A stretch of 64,000 nucleotides of DNA. It comes from Bacillus sp. S/N-304-OC-R1. Its GTDB lineage: Bacteria; Bacillota; Bacilli; Bacillales; Cytobacillaceae. The notes under the pieces were generated by a model. It had not been told where the DNA came from. It did no database searches and worked only from the letters and a program-made list of their open reading frames with translations. The stretch lies in assembly GCF_019749375.1 (NCBI RefSeq), contig NZ_JACWFE010000016.1, forward strand, positions 1 through 64,000, in the 5' to 3' direction. The first letter of the stretch is position 1, and each line of letters opens with the position of its first letter. Made by a program: the position numbers and the translations under genes. Below are positions 1 to 9,358 of this stretch, one piece after another.

Positions 1-57
1 GCAATTATTTAAAAGTCATGCAAGACTAGTGGGGCAGGCACCATACTAAACATTCTC

Positions 58-1014
58 TCACTCAAAGTTATCGAGCATTGCACGCACTTCGGATGTTGAC
101 TTTGTGCTCATCAGTTGATTTCTTAATTCACCTGCTCCTCGAAATCCTTTGACATAGATCTTAAAAAAGCGATGCAGAGCTGTGAATGGACGAGTCTCTA
201 ATTCTTTGGAATATTGATCATAGAGATCAAGATGCAATCTTAGGAGATCAAGCAATTCCTTACTGTCATGATCTTTCGGCTCTTTTTCAAAGGCAAATGG
301 ATTTTTAAATATACCACGCCCGATCATCACCCCATCAACACCATATTGTTCAGCGAGCTTCAAGCCGGTTTGACGGTCAGGAATATCCCCATTGATCGTC
401 AAAAGCGTATTTGGTGCGATCTCATCACGAAGTTTCTTGATCTCCGGAATTAGCTCCCAATGAGCATCTACTTCGCTCATTTCCTTTCTTGTACGCAAAT
501 GAATAGAAAGATTAGCGATGTCTTGTTTCAATATATGTGTTAGCCAATCGTGCCACTCGTCTACTTCCGTGTAACCAAGCCTTGTCTTCACACTTACAGG
601 CAATCCTCCTGCTTTGGCTGCTTGTACGATTTCTGCAGCGACTTCTGGACGGAGAATCAGGCCACTTCCCTTTCCTCTGGAAGCCACATTAGGTACAGGG
701 CAGCCCATATTGATATCCACACCCTTAAATCCTAGTTCTGCCATACCAATACTCATTTGCCGAAAATTTTCGGGCTTATCCCCCCATATATGGGCCACAA
801 TTGGTTGTTCATCTTCTGTAAAAGTCAAACGCCCACGTACACTTTGTTTCCCTTCTGGGTGGCAATAGCTCTCCGTGTTTGTAAACTCCGTAAAAAATAC
901 ATCAGGTCTAGCGGCCTTACTCACTACATGGCGGAAAACAACATCCGTCACTTCTTCCATTGGAGCTAGTATAAAAAATGGACGTGGTAACTCACGCCAA
1001 AAGTTCTCTTTCAT
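58..1014 (-). CDS. dus: tRNA-dihydrouridine synthase (Dus family)
   Basis: This FMN enzyme reduces specific uridines in tRNA to dihydrouridine. The 318-residue protein has the N-terminal barrel motif LAPMEEVTD, the family signature INMGCPVPN with its catalytic cysteine near residue 105, the SVKTRLG strand, and a glycine-rich phosphate-binding end [13 protein letters not shown]. Length is normal for the family. The ATG at 1014 is chosen because AGAGGG lies 7 bases upstream; a TTG two codons earlier lacks such spacing. It is a monocistronic housekeeping gene. Which Dus subgroup (B- or C-like) it belongs to cannot be decided here. Confidence 0.93.
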   Translation of the reverse strand: MKENFWRELPRPFFILAPMEEVTDVVFRHVVSKAARPDVFFTEFTNTESYCHPEGKQSVRGRLTFTEDEQPIVAHIWGDKPENFRQMSIGMAELGFKGVDINMGCPVPNVASRGKGSGLILRPEVAAEIVQAAKAGGLPVSVKTRLGYTEVDEWHDWLTHILKQDIANLSIHLRTRKEMSEVDAHWELIPEIKKLRDEIAPNTLLTINGDIPDRQTGLKLAEQYGVDGVMIGRGIFKNPFAFEKEPKDHDSKELLDLLRLHLDLYDQYSKELETRPFTALHRFFKIYVKGFRGAGELRNQLMSTKSTSEVRAMLDNFE

Positions 1015-1468
1015 ATTCAATCCCTCTCACTATAGGACACTAAGTTAAACCCATGTCCCCAAAATAAAAAGCAAAGTTGTCCCTGCTTACTTTACACTTA
1101 TACCATGCCTAAGTGCTTTTTATCAAACTATCGTGAAGTTTGATTATTATACACTTTAATTTTAACAAATAAAAAGTAAAAAAATCGAGTTGAAGTAGTT
1201 GAGTGAGGATCGAGAGGCAGTTGCATTGTCTTGGTTTCTACTACATAATGTTGGAAACTCTTTTGTTAAAAGTTGAGCACATCATACATGCACTTCATCT
1301 ATTCCTAAGTTTGTAAAAAAACTACTTCCATAAAAAAAGGCGCGAGACCCTCAATGGAAAAGCACTGAGGGGCTGGCACCGAGAACTCATCTAAAACCAA
1401 TAGTTAAATTAACTGCTCACTCCTCAAAAATGAATAGAGTGGAACAATTCCTTTAATTGCGCGTTTCT
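1015..1468. other. Intergenic region dus-niaP
   Basis: This stretch of about 450 bases has no credible gene. It holds the dus ribosome binding site, AT-rich sequence without a clear promoter, and the niaP terminator hairpin at 1339-1380. Confidence 0.7.
1339..1380 (-). terminator. Terminator of niaP, GGTGCC-type hairpin
   Basis: On the minus strand the arm GGTGCCAGCCCCTCAGTG pairs imperfectly with CATTGAGGG...GCGCC and is followed by a run of seven T. It lies about 90 bases past the niaP stop. It belongs to a group of similar GGTGCC-containing hairpins in this window (24629-24692, 28791-28842, 42709-42743). Confidence 0.7.
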
Positions 1469-2668
1469 CTAACTCAATTCAATCTGACGTGTTTCTTTCC
1501 CGAAGATTGCAAGTATCACTACGCCGATGACGATACTTACGCAAAACAGCGCGAAAATGAAACCAATGGAGTAACCTGCAGCAACAAGTGAGCCTACAAG
1601 GAGCGGTCCGAGAATCCCGCCGACACGCCCAATTGATGCAGCCATTCCAGCGCCTGTCCCACGAATGACAGCTGGATATTGTTCAGGGGTATAGGCATAT
1701 AAAGCCCCCCAAGCACCGAGGTTAAAGAATGATAAAAAGATACCCGACACGATCAGGACTGTCGTTGTTTCTGCATGACCGAAAATAAGGGCTGAACCCG
1801 CCGTCCCCAGCAAATAAGTAACAAGCACGAACTTTCTCCCTACTCGTTCAATAAGCCAAGCAGCTGTAAAATAACCCGGCAGCTGAGCTAAAGTCATGAT
1901 CAATACGTATTCGAAGCTTTGTATCATACTAAATCCTTTCATTACCATTACACTTGGCAGCCAAAGGAACATCCCATAGTATGAAAAGACGACCGTGAAC
2001 CAGACCATCCAAAGCACGAATGTAGAGCGTGCATGTTTCTTTGACCAAACGTCCCGAACGTTTTGGCCAATCGATCGTTTCTCTACTTTCTTAGGTGAAA
2101 ATGCAGGAGAGTCCGGGAGATTCAACCGTAAATAGAGGGCATACAAAGCAGGGATTGCTCCAAGAATAAGGGCAACTCGCCAGCCAAATGAAGGAATAAC
2201 AAAATATGAAATAAGTGCTGCAATTAGCCATCCAAATGCCCAAAAGCTTTCAAGTAAAACAACAACTCGCCCACGCTCTTTCGCCTCTACACTTTCTGAT
2301 ACGAGCGTCGAAGCAACAGGTAATTCTCCACCAAGCCCCATACCAACAAAAAAGCGCAAAACTAAAAAGGCAAATAGAGTAGTCGTTAATGCGGATACAC
2401 CGCTCGCAAGCGAAAATAATAATAGGGTGATAATAAATATATTCTTCCTCCCAATCCGATCCGCCCATAGGCCGAAAAGGAGCGCACCAACAGCCATTCC
2501 GATCGAGTTCACACTCCCGATCCACCCCATCTGTTCTGGTGTCAAACCCCAATCAGTTTTAAGTGCTGCAATAATAAACGAAAGCATCCCAACATCCATT
2601 GCATCAAACATCCAGCCGAGCCCTGCGATGCCAAGAAGCTTTCTCTTCGAAATTGTTTTTTCTGTCAC
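1469..2668 (-). CDS. niaP: MFS transporter, niacin permease NiaP
   Basis: This is a 12-helix major facilitator predicted to import nicotinate/nicotinamide. The 399-residue sequence closely resembles Bacillus subtilis NiaP (YceI) as I recall it: LGWMFDAMDVGMLSFIIAAL at the start, the ADRIGRK loop between helices 2 and 3, GMGLGGELPVASTLVSE, and AYTPEQYP near the end. The start is GTG at 2668, with GGAGG 8 bases upstream. A 12-bp perfect palindrome sits just upstream of the ribosome binding site, consistent with NiaR-type repression (inference). It is monocistronic. Confidence 0.88.
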   Translation of the reverse strand: MTEKTISKRKLLGIAGLGWMFDAMDVGMLSFIIAALKTDWGLTPEQMGWIGSVNSIGMAVGALLFGLWADRIGRKNIFIITLLLFSLASGVSALTTTLFAFLVLRFFVGMGLGGELPVASTLVSESVEAKERGRVVVLLESFWAFGWLIAALISYFVIPSFGWRVALILGAIPALYALYLRLNLPDSPAFSPKKVEKRSIGQNVRDVWSKKHARSTFVLWMVWFTVVFSYYGMFLWLPSVMVMKGFSMIQSFEYVLIMTLAQLPGYFTAAWLIERVGRKFVLVTYLLGTAGSALIFGHAETTTVLIVSGIFLSFFNLGAWGALYAYTPEQYPAVIRGTGAGMAASIGRVGGILGPLLVGSLVAAGYSIGFIFALFCVSIVIGVVILAIFGKETRQIELS

Positions 2669-2689
2669 AATGTTTTCCTCCTACTGTCT

Positions 2690-2701
2690 TGACAATTGTC
2701 A
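2690..2701. promoter_or_regulatory. Palindromic candidate operator upstream of niaP
   Basis: TGACAATTGTCA is a perfect 12-bp palindrome immediately upstream of the niaP ribosome binding site. NiaR is the usual regulator of niaP in Bacillaceae, but I cannot recall its consensus well enough to claim a match. The position would block transcription start or early elongation. Confidence 0.4.
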
Positions 2702-2907
2702 TTACTATTTACTTTAATAGGATTCAATCAAAAAAACAATAATTATTTTCTGCTGAAAGGCTTAGTATGATCCATTTCTTCCTAAAAAAGTACCAGCCCC
2801 CTAGCATAGTAAAACTGCACTATTGGAAAGGCAGCATATATTTGAGCAATACAAAAGCTTTTTAGAATCCTTGGTCTAATCTAGAGCTTTCTTTTCCATA
2901 AAAGAAA

Positions 2908-2932
2908 AGACGAACCTTATTAAAGTTCGTCT
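2908..2932 (-). terminator. Terminator of the TOMM biosynthetic operon
   Basis: On the minus strand AGACGAAC pairs with GTTCGTCT around a 9-base loop and is followed by TTTCTTTT, just past the SagB stop codon. Confidence 0.8.
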
Positions 2933-2937
2933 AACAT

Positions 2938-4521
2938 CTAGCTATTCAAACTCCCTTTTAACCAAACGCGGGGACGGTACGGACCAACAGGAATTTGGAT
3001 AAGGCTTGTTTTTTCTTTCGAATTAACTCCGTAAAGTTCATCACTTTGGTTCGAGTCGAATCCTAATAATGGGTGTCCCCCCATCTCTAGAGCACATGCT
3101 GTCAAGAGCAGCCTTTGCAGAAGTATACCTGCTTCCATCTGTTGAATTCTGTATCCTCTATAGCCCAGTTCCTTTTTTAGGTGGTCCCTCTCTCCAACAA
3201 TATGCAGACAGAGAGGTACCTGAAACAGATTTACAGTTGGTGTTATTAAACAATTTTGCATATACTCCCGGAAATCCCCCTTCGATATTCTCCGAAGGGC
3301 ATGAGCACTTTTGTCATAGGCGTAAGCACCATCTTTAACACCTTCCACATTATAAAAAGTGCCATACAAATTTAAACCCGACTCAAGATTCCCCTGTGTA
3401 TTGTTAAGGTCTTTTTGATATGAAAATGAGAAAGTCTCTTTTAATAAAGTGGATACTTTTGTTTGACTGACTTTTCCTATCATAAAATCAAAATCAGGAG
3501 AGTGCCGCTCTCTGCAAATAGATGCCAGATCGTAAGAAATTTCCTCCGTAAATGGAAGCATGATTAACTCTGAACCTAATGCATGGTTAAGTGAATCATC
3601 TTTTTTTATGTTCACAAATGAATGTGTTGTTTCCAACATTGAGGCTTCATTGATCTCTTTCAGCAATGGGTAATCCATGACTCTCTTTGAACGGTTATAT
3701 GTTACATGCTTGAGCAATGGAACTTCCCGGGATAATTCCGTTGCAGAAATATTTTTTTCTAGTTTAAATGGCTCCACATTATCAATAGTCGGATAAATAG
3801 ATAATGGAATCACAGCATATATACTTTCATCCTGCTGGGATAGCCCAAGCAAATGATTGATAGAACGGTCTAGAAATTGGTAACATACCCGTGCCCGGAA
3901 CCCCATCCTATCCGCCACTTCCAACGATTGCCCAATAAGCACTCCTGCATCTAACCCTTGTAACCTGTAAGAGAAATTATTGTATTTATAAAAATTTTTC
4001 CAGAAAACCGTCGATACAAAAACAGTGCAAAAACAGTCTGATAGATTATAACGATTTCCAAGACTTCTGGATAAGTAGGAGTCATAGTTGCCTTCACGGA
4101 GCAATAAAAGGCGATGGTGTGCAACATCGTAATGGTAAACTCCTTCTGGTACATCCTCCAACTTTAAGTACACGTATAATTCATTTGGATACAACGCTCC
4201 ACCAGAGGGAACAAATCTGCGAAATAATTGGGCATAGCTTACAGCAGCTTTTTCCTCGGTGCCCTCAATGAAAGCAGTTTGAGAGTATCGAGTAAGACCA
4301 TATACATACCATAAGTAATGACCAAACTCCTCCAGGCTGGGTTTTGAAGTAGCTTTCCTCCCTTTGAGAGTTAACGGTGCATCTGCGGTAAGTGGAATCT
4401 CTTGTAAGCCACGGTACAGTTTATAGGGAAGTGGGGCGTCTTCCCAATCCGGTTGCCAATCCGATGGAAGAAGTTTATCCGTATCAAAATGCAGATTGTA
4501 TAGGAATGTATTTAGTTCCAA
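2938..4521 (-). CDS. SagB/ThcOx-type FMN dehydrogenase of the TOMM cluster
   Basis: This enzyme is predicted to oxidise azolines made by the YcaO complex to aromatic thiazoles/oxazoles. The 527-residue protein looks like two nitroreductase-fold halves in tandem. The first carries FVPSGGALYPNELYVYLK and VYHYDVAHHRL; the second, from about residue 360, carries GLNLYGTFYNVEGVKDGAYAY and GYRGYRIQQMEAGILLQRLL. Double-length SagB proteins are usual in Bacillus heterocycloanthracin-type clusters. The TTG start at 4521 has AGGAGG 7 bases upstream. It is the last gene of the operon, 23 bases after the YcaO gene, and is followed by a terminator. Confidence 0.88.
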   Translation of the reverse strand: MELNTFLYNLHFDTDKLLPSDWQPDWEDAPLPYKLYRGLQEIPLTADAPLTLKGRKATSKPSLEEFGHYLWYVYGLTRYSQTAFIEGTEEKAAVSYAQLFRRFVPSGGALYPNELYVYLKLEDVPEGVYHYDVAHHRLLLLREGNYDSYLSRSLGNRYNLSDCFCTVFVSTVFWKNFYKYNNFSYRLQGLDAGVLIGQSLEVADRMGFRARVCYQFLDRSINHLLGLSQQDESIYAVIPLSIYPTIDNVEPFKLEKNISATELSREVPLLKHVTYNRSKRVMDYPLLKEINEASMLETTHSFVNIKKDDSLNHALGSELIMLPFTEEISYDLASICRERHSPDFDFMIGKVSQTKVSTLLKETFSFSYQKDLNNTQGNLESGLNLYGTFYNVEGVKDGAYAYDKSAHALRRISKGDFREYMQNCLITPTVNLFQVPLCLHIVGERDHLKKELGYRGYRIQQMEAGILLQRLLLTACALEMGGHPLLGFDSNQSDELYGVNSKEKTSLIQIPVGPYRPRVWLKGSLNS

Positions 4522-4544
4522 TATGAAACCTCCTACTTTTACAG

Positions 4545-6485
4545 TTATGGAAAAGGATGGGGATGGGTATTCAACTGTTCATATGTTAACGGTTGCTCTT
4601 TAAACCCGAGTTTTACAGGTACGTTGAGTACCCGTTCAAGACCTTTTATACGTGTAAGGTGATGTCCAAATGTCATTGGCAGCATTCCAGGAATTAATAC
4701 CTTTACACAAAATAAACCGTTCCTTTTGGTTATAGGTGATGTTTGGTCAACCACAATGACTTCCAAGCCTAATCTGCGGAACCTATTTAGAAGATCCTCA
4801 ACATCATCCTTCAAATCAGGATTCACCGGCGGGCATTTAAATTCCTCATCAAATGTACGTAAAGGACGATTTTCATCCAATAAAAAGCTCAGGTTCTCCT
4901 CTGCTTCTCTTAGTCCGTAAAGCATGCCATGGTCCACCATAGTACGCACTGCAAACGGATTCTGTAACATTTCCTCATATTTCTGTCGATTTTTCTCCAA
5001 TATTTCGTCATGCCTAATCATCATTCCTGCAAGCTCGAAAATCGCACTTTTTACTGCCTTTACAGGATCAGGATTAGCTGCGCCTGCACAAATGATGTTT
5101 GCACCCTTGGATCTTCTGTTTTTTGCCACTGCCCAAACGCTCGGAATTCCATGTTCCATTGTCGCATTGTAAAAATGCAGGTCATAACCAGTGACTTCAC
5201 GAATCCGGCTAACCATCAACTGCAATTCTTTATCGTTTGCCGAACTAAGGTCAAGACGGGGAAGGGGGAGCTGTGCATACCAGGTTAATAAGAATGAGTC
5301 TCGCTCAACGACTTCCATTATGGCATGGAAAATTGCCTCCTCTATACTCCCTCCCAATGCACAACCGTTGGAAGTCTCATAAACAAATCCTTCTCCATAT
5401 CCCAAACTGTAATAGGCCAGTAACTCCGGAACCAGAATAGGGCGTTCTTGTAAAAATGAATATCCCCAGACCCAATTCATTGGTTTATCAGGATGGAATG
5501 GTTGAAATGGAAAATCGGGCTTTGCATATTGTTCTATCTCATGCAAACCGACCTTTGCAGGATTTAGTGCTATATCGGCTAAATTGTGATAACTATCACG
5601 AACTACCTTCCTTTTGCCGCGAGGTTCGATTCCGCAATATCTTTCCAAACCCTCTAAAATGGCAGTTAGCTCACTCATTTCATAAGAATTAGACCTGCCT
5701 GCTACTCCCTCGTCCCCATCAAACAATGGCATGTTCACTAAAACATCAGCGAACGGCAGCCTGGAATCCTGCATTTTCCCGTTCATGATCCCAGTACGAT
5801 AATCCAGATAATCTTTGACTAGCACGTTCTTTAATTCATCAATCGAACGGCATCGGTAACCAGCAGGCTCCAATTTAGGACTAGCTTCTAACCTGATTAT
5901 TGCTAATTCATCTGTGTCTTCAGGGATTGGACTGCACATTGGGCACAACGGATCTGGCAAGAAAAAATGGCTGGAGATCGTTAACGTTTTCAGATTTGTA
6001 ATGAACATCCGTTCTCCTAAGCCGTTTTGCTCTCCTTGAATTATCTTCATCACTTCGTTGCTAATCAAGATCGCCATTTGCCATAGTCCTGTTCGTGATG
6101 CCCATGCATCACGAAGTAAACCTTCTGTTGTTGTCATTCTCATTCGAAGCCCCAACGTCTCCTTGCGATCAGGTCCAGCTAACAAAAGTCGTATGTCAGC
6201 ACAATGAGAACATCCCGGTACATCAGGGCGAACAAATGGACCAATTATTCCCTCACCATACGAAATGAAACCCCGAAGCCACGGAATACCTAAGGCCCTT
6301 AACCTCTCTTCGGCTTTTAGATGAACGGATGGTTTCCATGTATCGTGCAGCACAAGAATTAATTCTGTATTTTCGGGAACCTCTTCAAGAATGCTTTGGC
6401 GCCTTAAAGAATAGTTTGGGGACAATTGATCATAGACATATTCCGCTAATAAACCCTCACCATCTATAAGTATAAAAGCAGACAT
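4545..6485 (-). CDS. YcaO cyclodehydratase (C-D fusion), TOMM maturation
   Basis: This ATP-dependent enzyme is predicted to cyclise cysteine (and serine) side chains of the precursor onto the preceding carbonyl. The N-terminal third is the E1-like/ocin-ThiF domain with four zinc-ligand cysteines, C92xxC95 and C181xxC184. The YcaO domain follows, with ATP/Mg-binding motifs SELTAILEGLERYCG and EEAIFHAIMEVVERDSF. The protein ends in HPHPFP, the proline-rich C-terminus typical of TOMM YcaO enzymes. Its ATG overlaps the upstream stop as TAATG, implying translational coupling with the F-protein gene. Length (646 residues) is typical for fused C-D proteins. Confidence 0.93.
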   Translation of the reverse strand: MSAFILIDGEGLLAEYVYDQLSPNYSLRRQSILEEVPENTELILVLHDTWKPSVHLKAEERLRALGIPWLRGFISYGEGIIGPFVRPDVPGCSHCADIRLLLAGPDRKETLGLRMRMTTTEGLLRDAWASRTGLWQMAILISNEVMKIIQGEQNGLGERMFITNLKTLTISSHFFLPDPLCPMCSPIPEDTDELAIIRLEASPKLEPAGYRCRSIDELKNVLVKDYLDYRTGIMNGKMQDSRLPFADVLVNMPLFDGDEGVAGRSNSYEMSELTAILEGLERYCGIEPRGKRKVVRDSYHNLADIALNPAKVGLHEIEQYAKPDFPFQPFHPDKPMNWVWGYSFLQERPILVPELLAYYSLGYGEGFVYETSNGCALGGSIEEAIFHAIMEVVERDSFLLTWYAQLPLPRLDLSSANDKELQLMVSRIREVTGYDLHFYNATMEHGIPSVWAVAKNRRSKGANIICAGAANPDPVKAVKSAIFELAGMMIRHDEILEKNRQKYEEMLQNPFAVRTMVDHGMLYGLREAEENLSFLLDENRPLRTFDEEFKCPPVNPDLKDDVEDLLNRFRRLGLEVIVVDQTSPITKRNGLFCVKVLIPGMLPMTFGHHLTRIKGLERVLNVPVKLGFKEQPLTYEQLNTHPHPFP

Positions 6486-8446
6486 TAGGATCCCCCCTCT
6501 CTAATCTGAACTCCAAACACCCCTGCCAGCTCTTGTTTTAAAAACGGCTCAAAGGCTAAGTCATAGATTACTAGCCGCATGCGGTTCCGGTTCAATACCT
6601 GAATAGACGATTGTAATAGCTCTTGAGACGAGGTGTCATCACAAGATGGGATATCCAGTCTGTTCTCGCTTTTTCCAAGAAAAACGGTTGACTCCATCTC
6701 TTGCTTTACTGTGGAATACACTTGGTTTTGAGCATCCATAAGCGCTTGTTCCAATGCATTTCGTAATGCTAATGTTGTATTTAAACCTACACTTTTATAC
6801 CAACTGCCATTCGACCTTACCGATACTACTGGGAACCCTAGTACATCCTCATTAAAACCAATTGTTGGAGCACCATTTAAGGTGGTCAGGGCATTAAAAT
6901 AATATCTGCATCGCTTATCTTCTAAGGCTCCCAATTTCATACGATAAACCGTACTCTGCCTATCGTCCTTTCCTTTTTTCAATTCTTCGCCTAAATATAC
7001 TTGAAGGCCTCTACAAACAGACTCTGCGATTGTTTCTCCAGCACCGATGCCTATAAATTCCTCAGATATGTTCGCACCTATCTTATTTTTCTGATGTTTG
7101 TATCCCAAATTGTGCAAATTGATCATTTGTGAAACATACATTTCAATGCCCGTAAGCCCGGCCTCTTTTTTTGCATCCTCATGTGTTAGTCCCGCACAGA
7201 CAACTTCAGGAAGAAGCTCTGCCGGCCCCACTGATAATGGGTTAACTGCTTGAACATAGCACTGTGCAAGTGGAAGTTGGGGTAAATTTCGTTCCTCCCA
7301 TGTATGGAAAATTCCTATTTCTTCAGACGTTAGTCGGCTGAAATACTCTAAGAGGTTACTCGATGGTTCATTTCTGTCCGTTTCCTGTTTTAGGCGTAAA
7401 TCAAAATCTTCCACTAGTCTTAGAGCATCACCTTTAGACATACTCAATGGATGTGGGATGAAGTAAAGCCAGTCTCCTTCGAGGGTTTCAAGATCAAGCA
7501 TATAAATTTGATGACTCTCATTGGATTCTGCAATCCCTGTAGCCCTTTTGAAAAATTCGAAAACAGAAACATTTGCCAGAATCGATCCCGCTGTTGAAGA
7601 GAAGGATTGAGGCTGCCGATCTTTTTTTAGTGCTGAGTGATGAATTCTGCGCCATGCAGACTCCCAACATCCATCCCTATCCGGTCGATTAAATGGACCA
7701 GATAGTCCCACCTGGTCTAAATAGATGGATGGCATAAATGCCTTCTTTTCTTCTTTGCAAATCAGATTAAGATCCCTTAGTTCATTTATATTGCCATTCT
7801 GCGAGACGTATAGAATCCAATCATAAGGCTGAATGGCTTCTCGCCAGAAACTGCTCCCCGCGTCTTTATGAAAGGGTACTTCCTTTATCTCGACTTCGGA
7901 ATCGCTCTTTCGGGCATTTTGCACCAGGTCAGTTAGCCTTTGCCAATTAGTTGGAATGGAATCTGTGACCATGACATTTATTTTGGGCAGACCTGATTCG
8001 ATAAACGCGGAAACCAATGAAACCATAAAGGGGCCAGAGCCAACAGCCAGAACTTTCGCCTGACGGTATTCTTGAAAATGGTACGCACCAGAATCCATAA
8101 AGTTCTCTATAAATTCGATTTGTGAAGCATACTTTTCAAGAATGTTTCGATTCAATTGATGAGGAACCTCTTTGCTTAGATCCCGAACAAAACCATTGTT
8201 GTGCAACGTTTCTCCAATTTCATACACCCTGTCCCGATAAGGGGCAGTTAATCCATTTGTTAATTCTCCCATTGTATGTTCTCCATTGAACATGGGAAGT
8301 AATTTTTCAATCCACTGATAGATTGTATTGCCTTCCATACGGAATGAGCTTAAGTTGTTTCTAAAATACACACCACCATTTGGATCTGGAATAAAGAAAG
8401 TATCCCTTTTGGCCTTCAGACGTGAGGACGAGTCCAGTTTTTTCAT
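6485..8446 (-). CDS. F protein / 'thiazole-containing bacteriocin maturation protein'
   Basis: This 653-residue protein is predicted to bind the precursor leader and deliver it to the YcaO enzyme. Residues 1-90 look like a PqqD-type leader-recognition (RRE) domain: FIPDPNGGVYFRNNLSSF, then WIEKLLPMFNGEHTMGELTNGL. A Rossmann-like ThiF segment follows (KVLAVGSGPFMVSLVSAFIE). The C-terminal half has no motif I can assign. In heterocycloanthracin-type systems such an ocin-ThiF-like F protein is required for azoline formation. AAGGAGG precedes the ATG at 8446. It is the first gene of the operon, coupled to the YcaO gene by TAATG. Confidence 0.88.
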   Translation of the reverse strand: MKKLDSSSRLKAKRDTFFIPDPNGGVYFRNNLSSFRMEGNTIYQWIEKLLPMFNGEHTMGELTNGLTAPYRDRVYEIGETLHNNGFVRDLSKEVPHQLNRNILEKYASQIEFIENFMDSGAYHFQEYRQAKVLAVGSGPFMVSLVSAFIESGLPKINVMVTDSIPTNWQRLTDLVQNARKSDSEVEIKEVPFHKDAGSSFWREAIQPYDWILYVSQNGNINELRDLNLICKEEKKAFMPSIYLDQVGLSGPFNRPDRDGCWESAWRRIHHSALKKDRQPQSFSSTAGSILANVSVFEFFKRATGIAESNESHQIYMLDLETLEGDWLYFIPHPLSMSKGDALRLVEDFDLRLKQETDRNEPSSNLLEYFSRLTSEEIGIFHTWEERNLPQLPLAQCYVQAVNPLSVGPAELLPEVVCAGLTHEDAKKEAGLTGIEMYVSQMINLHNLGYKHQKNKIGANISEEFIGIGAGETIAESVCRGLQVYLGEELKKGKDDRQSTVYRMKLGALEDKRCRYYFNALTTLNGAPTIGFNEDVLGFPVVSVRSNGSWYKSVGLNTTLALRNALEQALMDAQNQVYSTVKQEMESTVFLGKSENRLDIPSCDDTSSQELLQSSIQVLNRNRMRLVIYDLAFEPFLKQELAGVFGVQIREGGS

Positions 8447-8519
8447 TCAGCTCCTCCTTATTCATAATCGTACAAATCATGCACTATCAGTTTATGTACG
8501 AGTTTTTGTCCAATATGAT

Positions 8520-8543
8520 AAAGAAAACTCGCCGATTGGCGAG
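8520..8543 (-). terminator. Terminator-like hairpin in the leader of the TOMM operon
   Basis: On the minus strand CTCGCC-AATC-GGCGAG is a perfect 6-bp stem followed by TTTTCTTT. It lies about 75 bases upstream of the first maturation gene, so it either ends transcription arriving from the precursor side or acts as an attenuator. Confidence 0.5.
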
Positions 8544-8738
8544 CCTTGGAAAGTCGAAGACAGAGGTGTAGTTGCACTTATACTTAGCTCCTAAAATTTT
8601 CGACTGCGTCGAGTAATCCATCGCGCTGAAAATTTATAATTTCCTAACGTGTAAGAAAAGCGCAAGCGCCCAGTTCAGCGGCGTATGGCCTGGTGCTAGA
8701 CATTTCTCAAAGTTATATACTTTTTTAAATTTAAGAAG

Positions 8739-8771
8739 TGCCCCGGCGACAAATTACGCAGGGGCATTTTT
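8739..8771. terminator. Terminator downstream of TOMM precursor gene
   Basis: TGCCCC...GCG/CGC...GGGGCA forms a two-part stem. The T-run is better on the plus strand (TTTTT), but the hairpin lies about 70 bases past the precursor stop on the minus strand, so it is probably bidirectional or serves as a 3' stability hairpin. Confidence 0.6.
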
Positions 8772-8838
8772 GATTCACAAAATTAATTTTCTCTTCAGGA
8801 AATTACCCGACGCCAAATAGATCAAACTGCCAAACCAA

Positions 8839-9111
8839 TTAAATAAAACCGAAACAGCTAAAGCCGATACCAAAGCCGATACAACTGAAACCGAAACATC
8901 CACCACAGCCACCACAGCCACCACAGCCAAAGCAGCCAAAACCACCACAACGAAATCCTCCACAACGGAAACCACAGCCACCGCAACGGAATCCACAGCC
9001 TCCACAGCGCCTGCTCATCATATGCGGGTCCTGGCTCTGAATATCCATAGGAACTAACTGACCAACTTGATAAGGGTCGATTCCCAACCCTTGTAGCTCA
9101 TTTTGAAACAT
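8839..9111 (-). CDS. TOMM precursor peptide, heterocycloanthracin/sonorensin-like
   Basis: This is the 90-residue substrate of the adjacent maturation enzymes. Residues 1-35 form the leader (MFQNELQGLGIDPYQVGQLV then PMDIQSQDPHMMSRR). Residues 36-90 form the core with 13 cysteines: CGGCGFR units, then CGGCGGCGGC, then a hydrophobic tail with two FGFSC-like motifs (GFSCIGF, GFSCFGFI). The only other cyclisable residues in the core are two serines, each directly before a cysteine. Leader and Cys-Xaa-Xaa core match the heterocycloanthracin/sonorensin family. GGGAGG lies 11 bases before the ATG. It is transcribed apart from the enzymes, with its own terminator. Confidence 0.92.
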   Translation of the reverse strand: MFQNELQGLGIDPYQVGQLVPMDIQSQDPHMMSRRCGGCGFRCGGCGFRCGGFRCGGFGCFGCGGCGGCGGCFGFSCIGFGIGFSCFGFI

Positions 9112-9358
9112 TCTGCATTCTTCCTCCCCATTGTCTTTTATTATTAGTCTAAACTTGAATAGAGAGTGGAAAAGTCAATGCTTTCTGTGTATACGAAATC
9201 ATTAGGTACGATGTGTACTCTCTTCAACAAAATATGTTTATTTTAGGTCTCTGTTACTAAACAAAGAGCCTATTTTGCGTTGAAGTATTTTAATATTGCT
9301 AAAATAAAACTTATGGTTGATGCCTATATTCAGTCCGCATATTTTTTTGCCTTAATTC

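Larger units (their letters stand above)
8447..8838. other. Intergenic region between TOMM operon and precursor gene
   Basis: No gene is credible in these 392 bases. They hold the operon's ribosome binding site, a terminator-like hairpin in the operon leader (8528-8543), a GC-richer stretch at about 8655-8705 containing AAAAGCGCAAGCGCCC that resembles a dispersed Bacillus repeat, and the terminator at 8739-8771. Confidence 0.6.

Noticed and set aside
8775-9005. Val/Ala-rich open frame overlapping the TOMM precursor
   Set aside because: It is a shifted frame of the Cys/Gly repeats; the precursor frame has a ribosome binding site, leader and family similarity.
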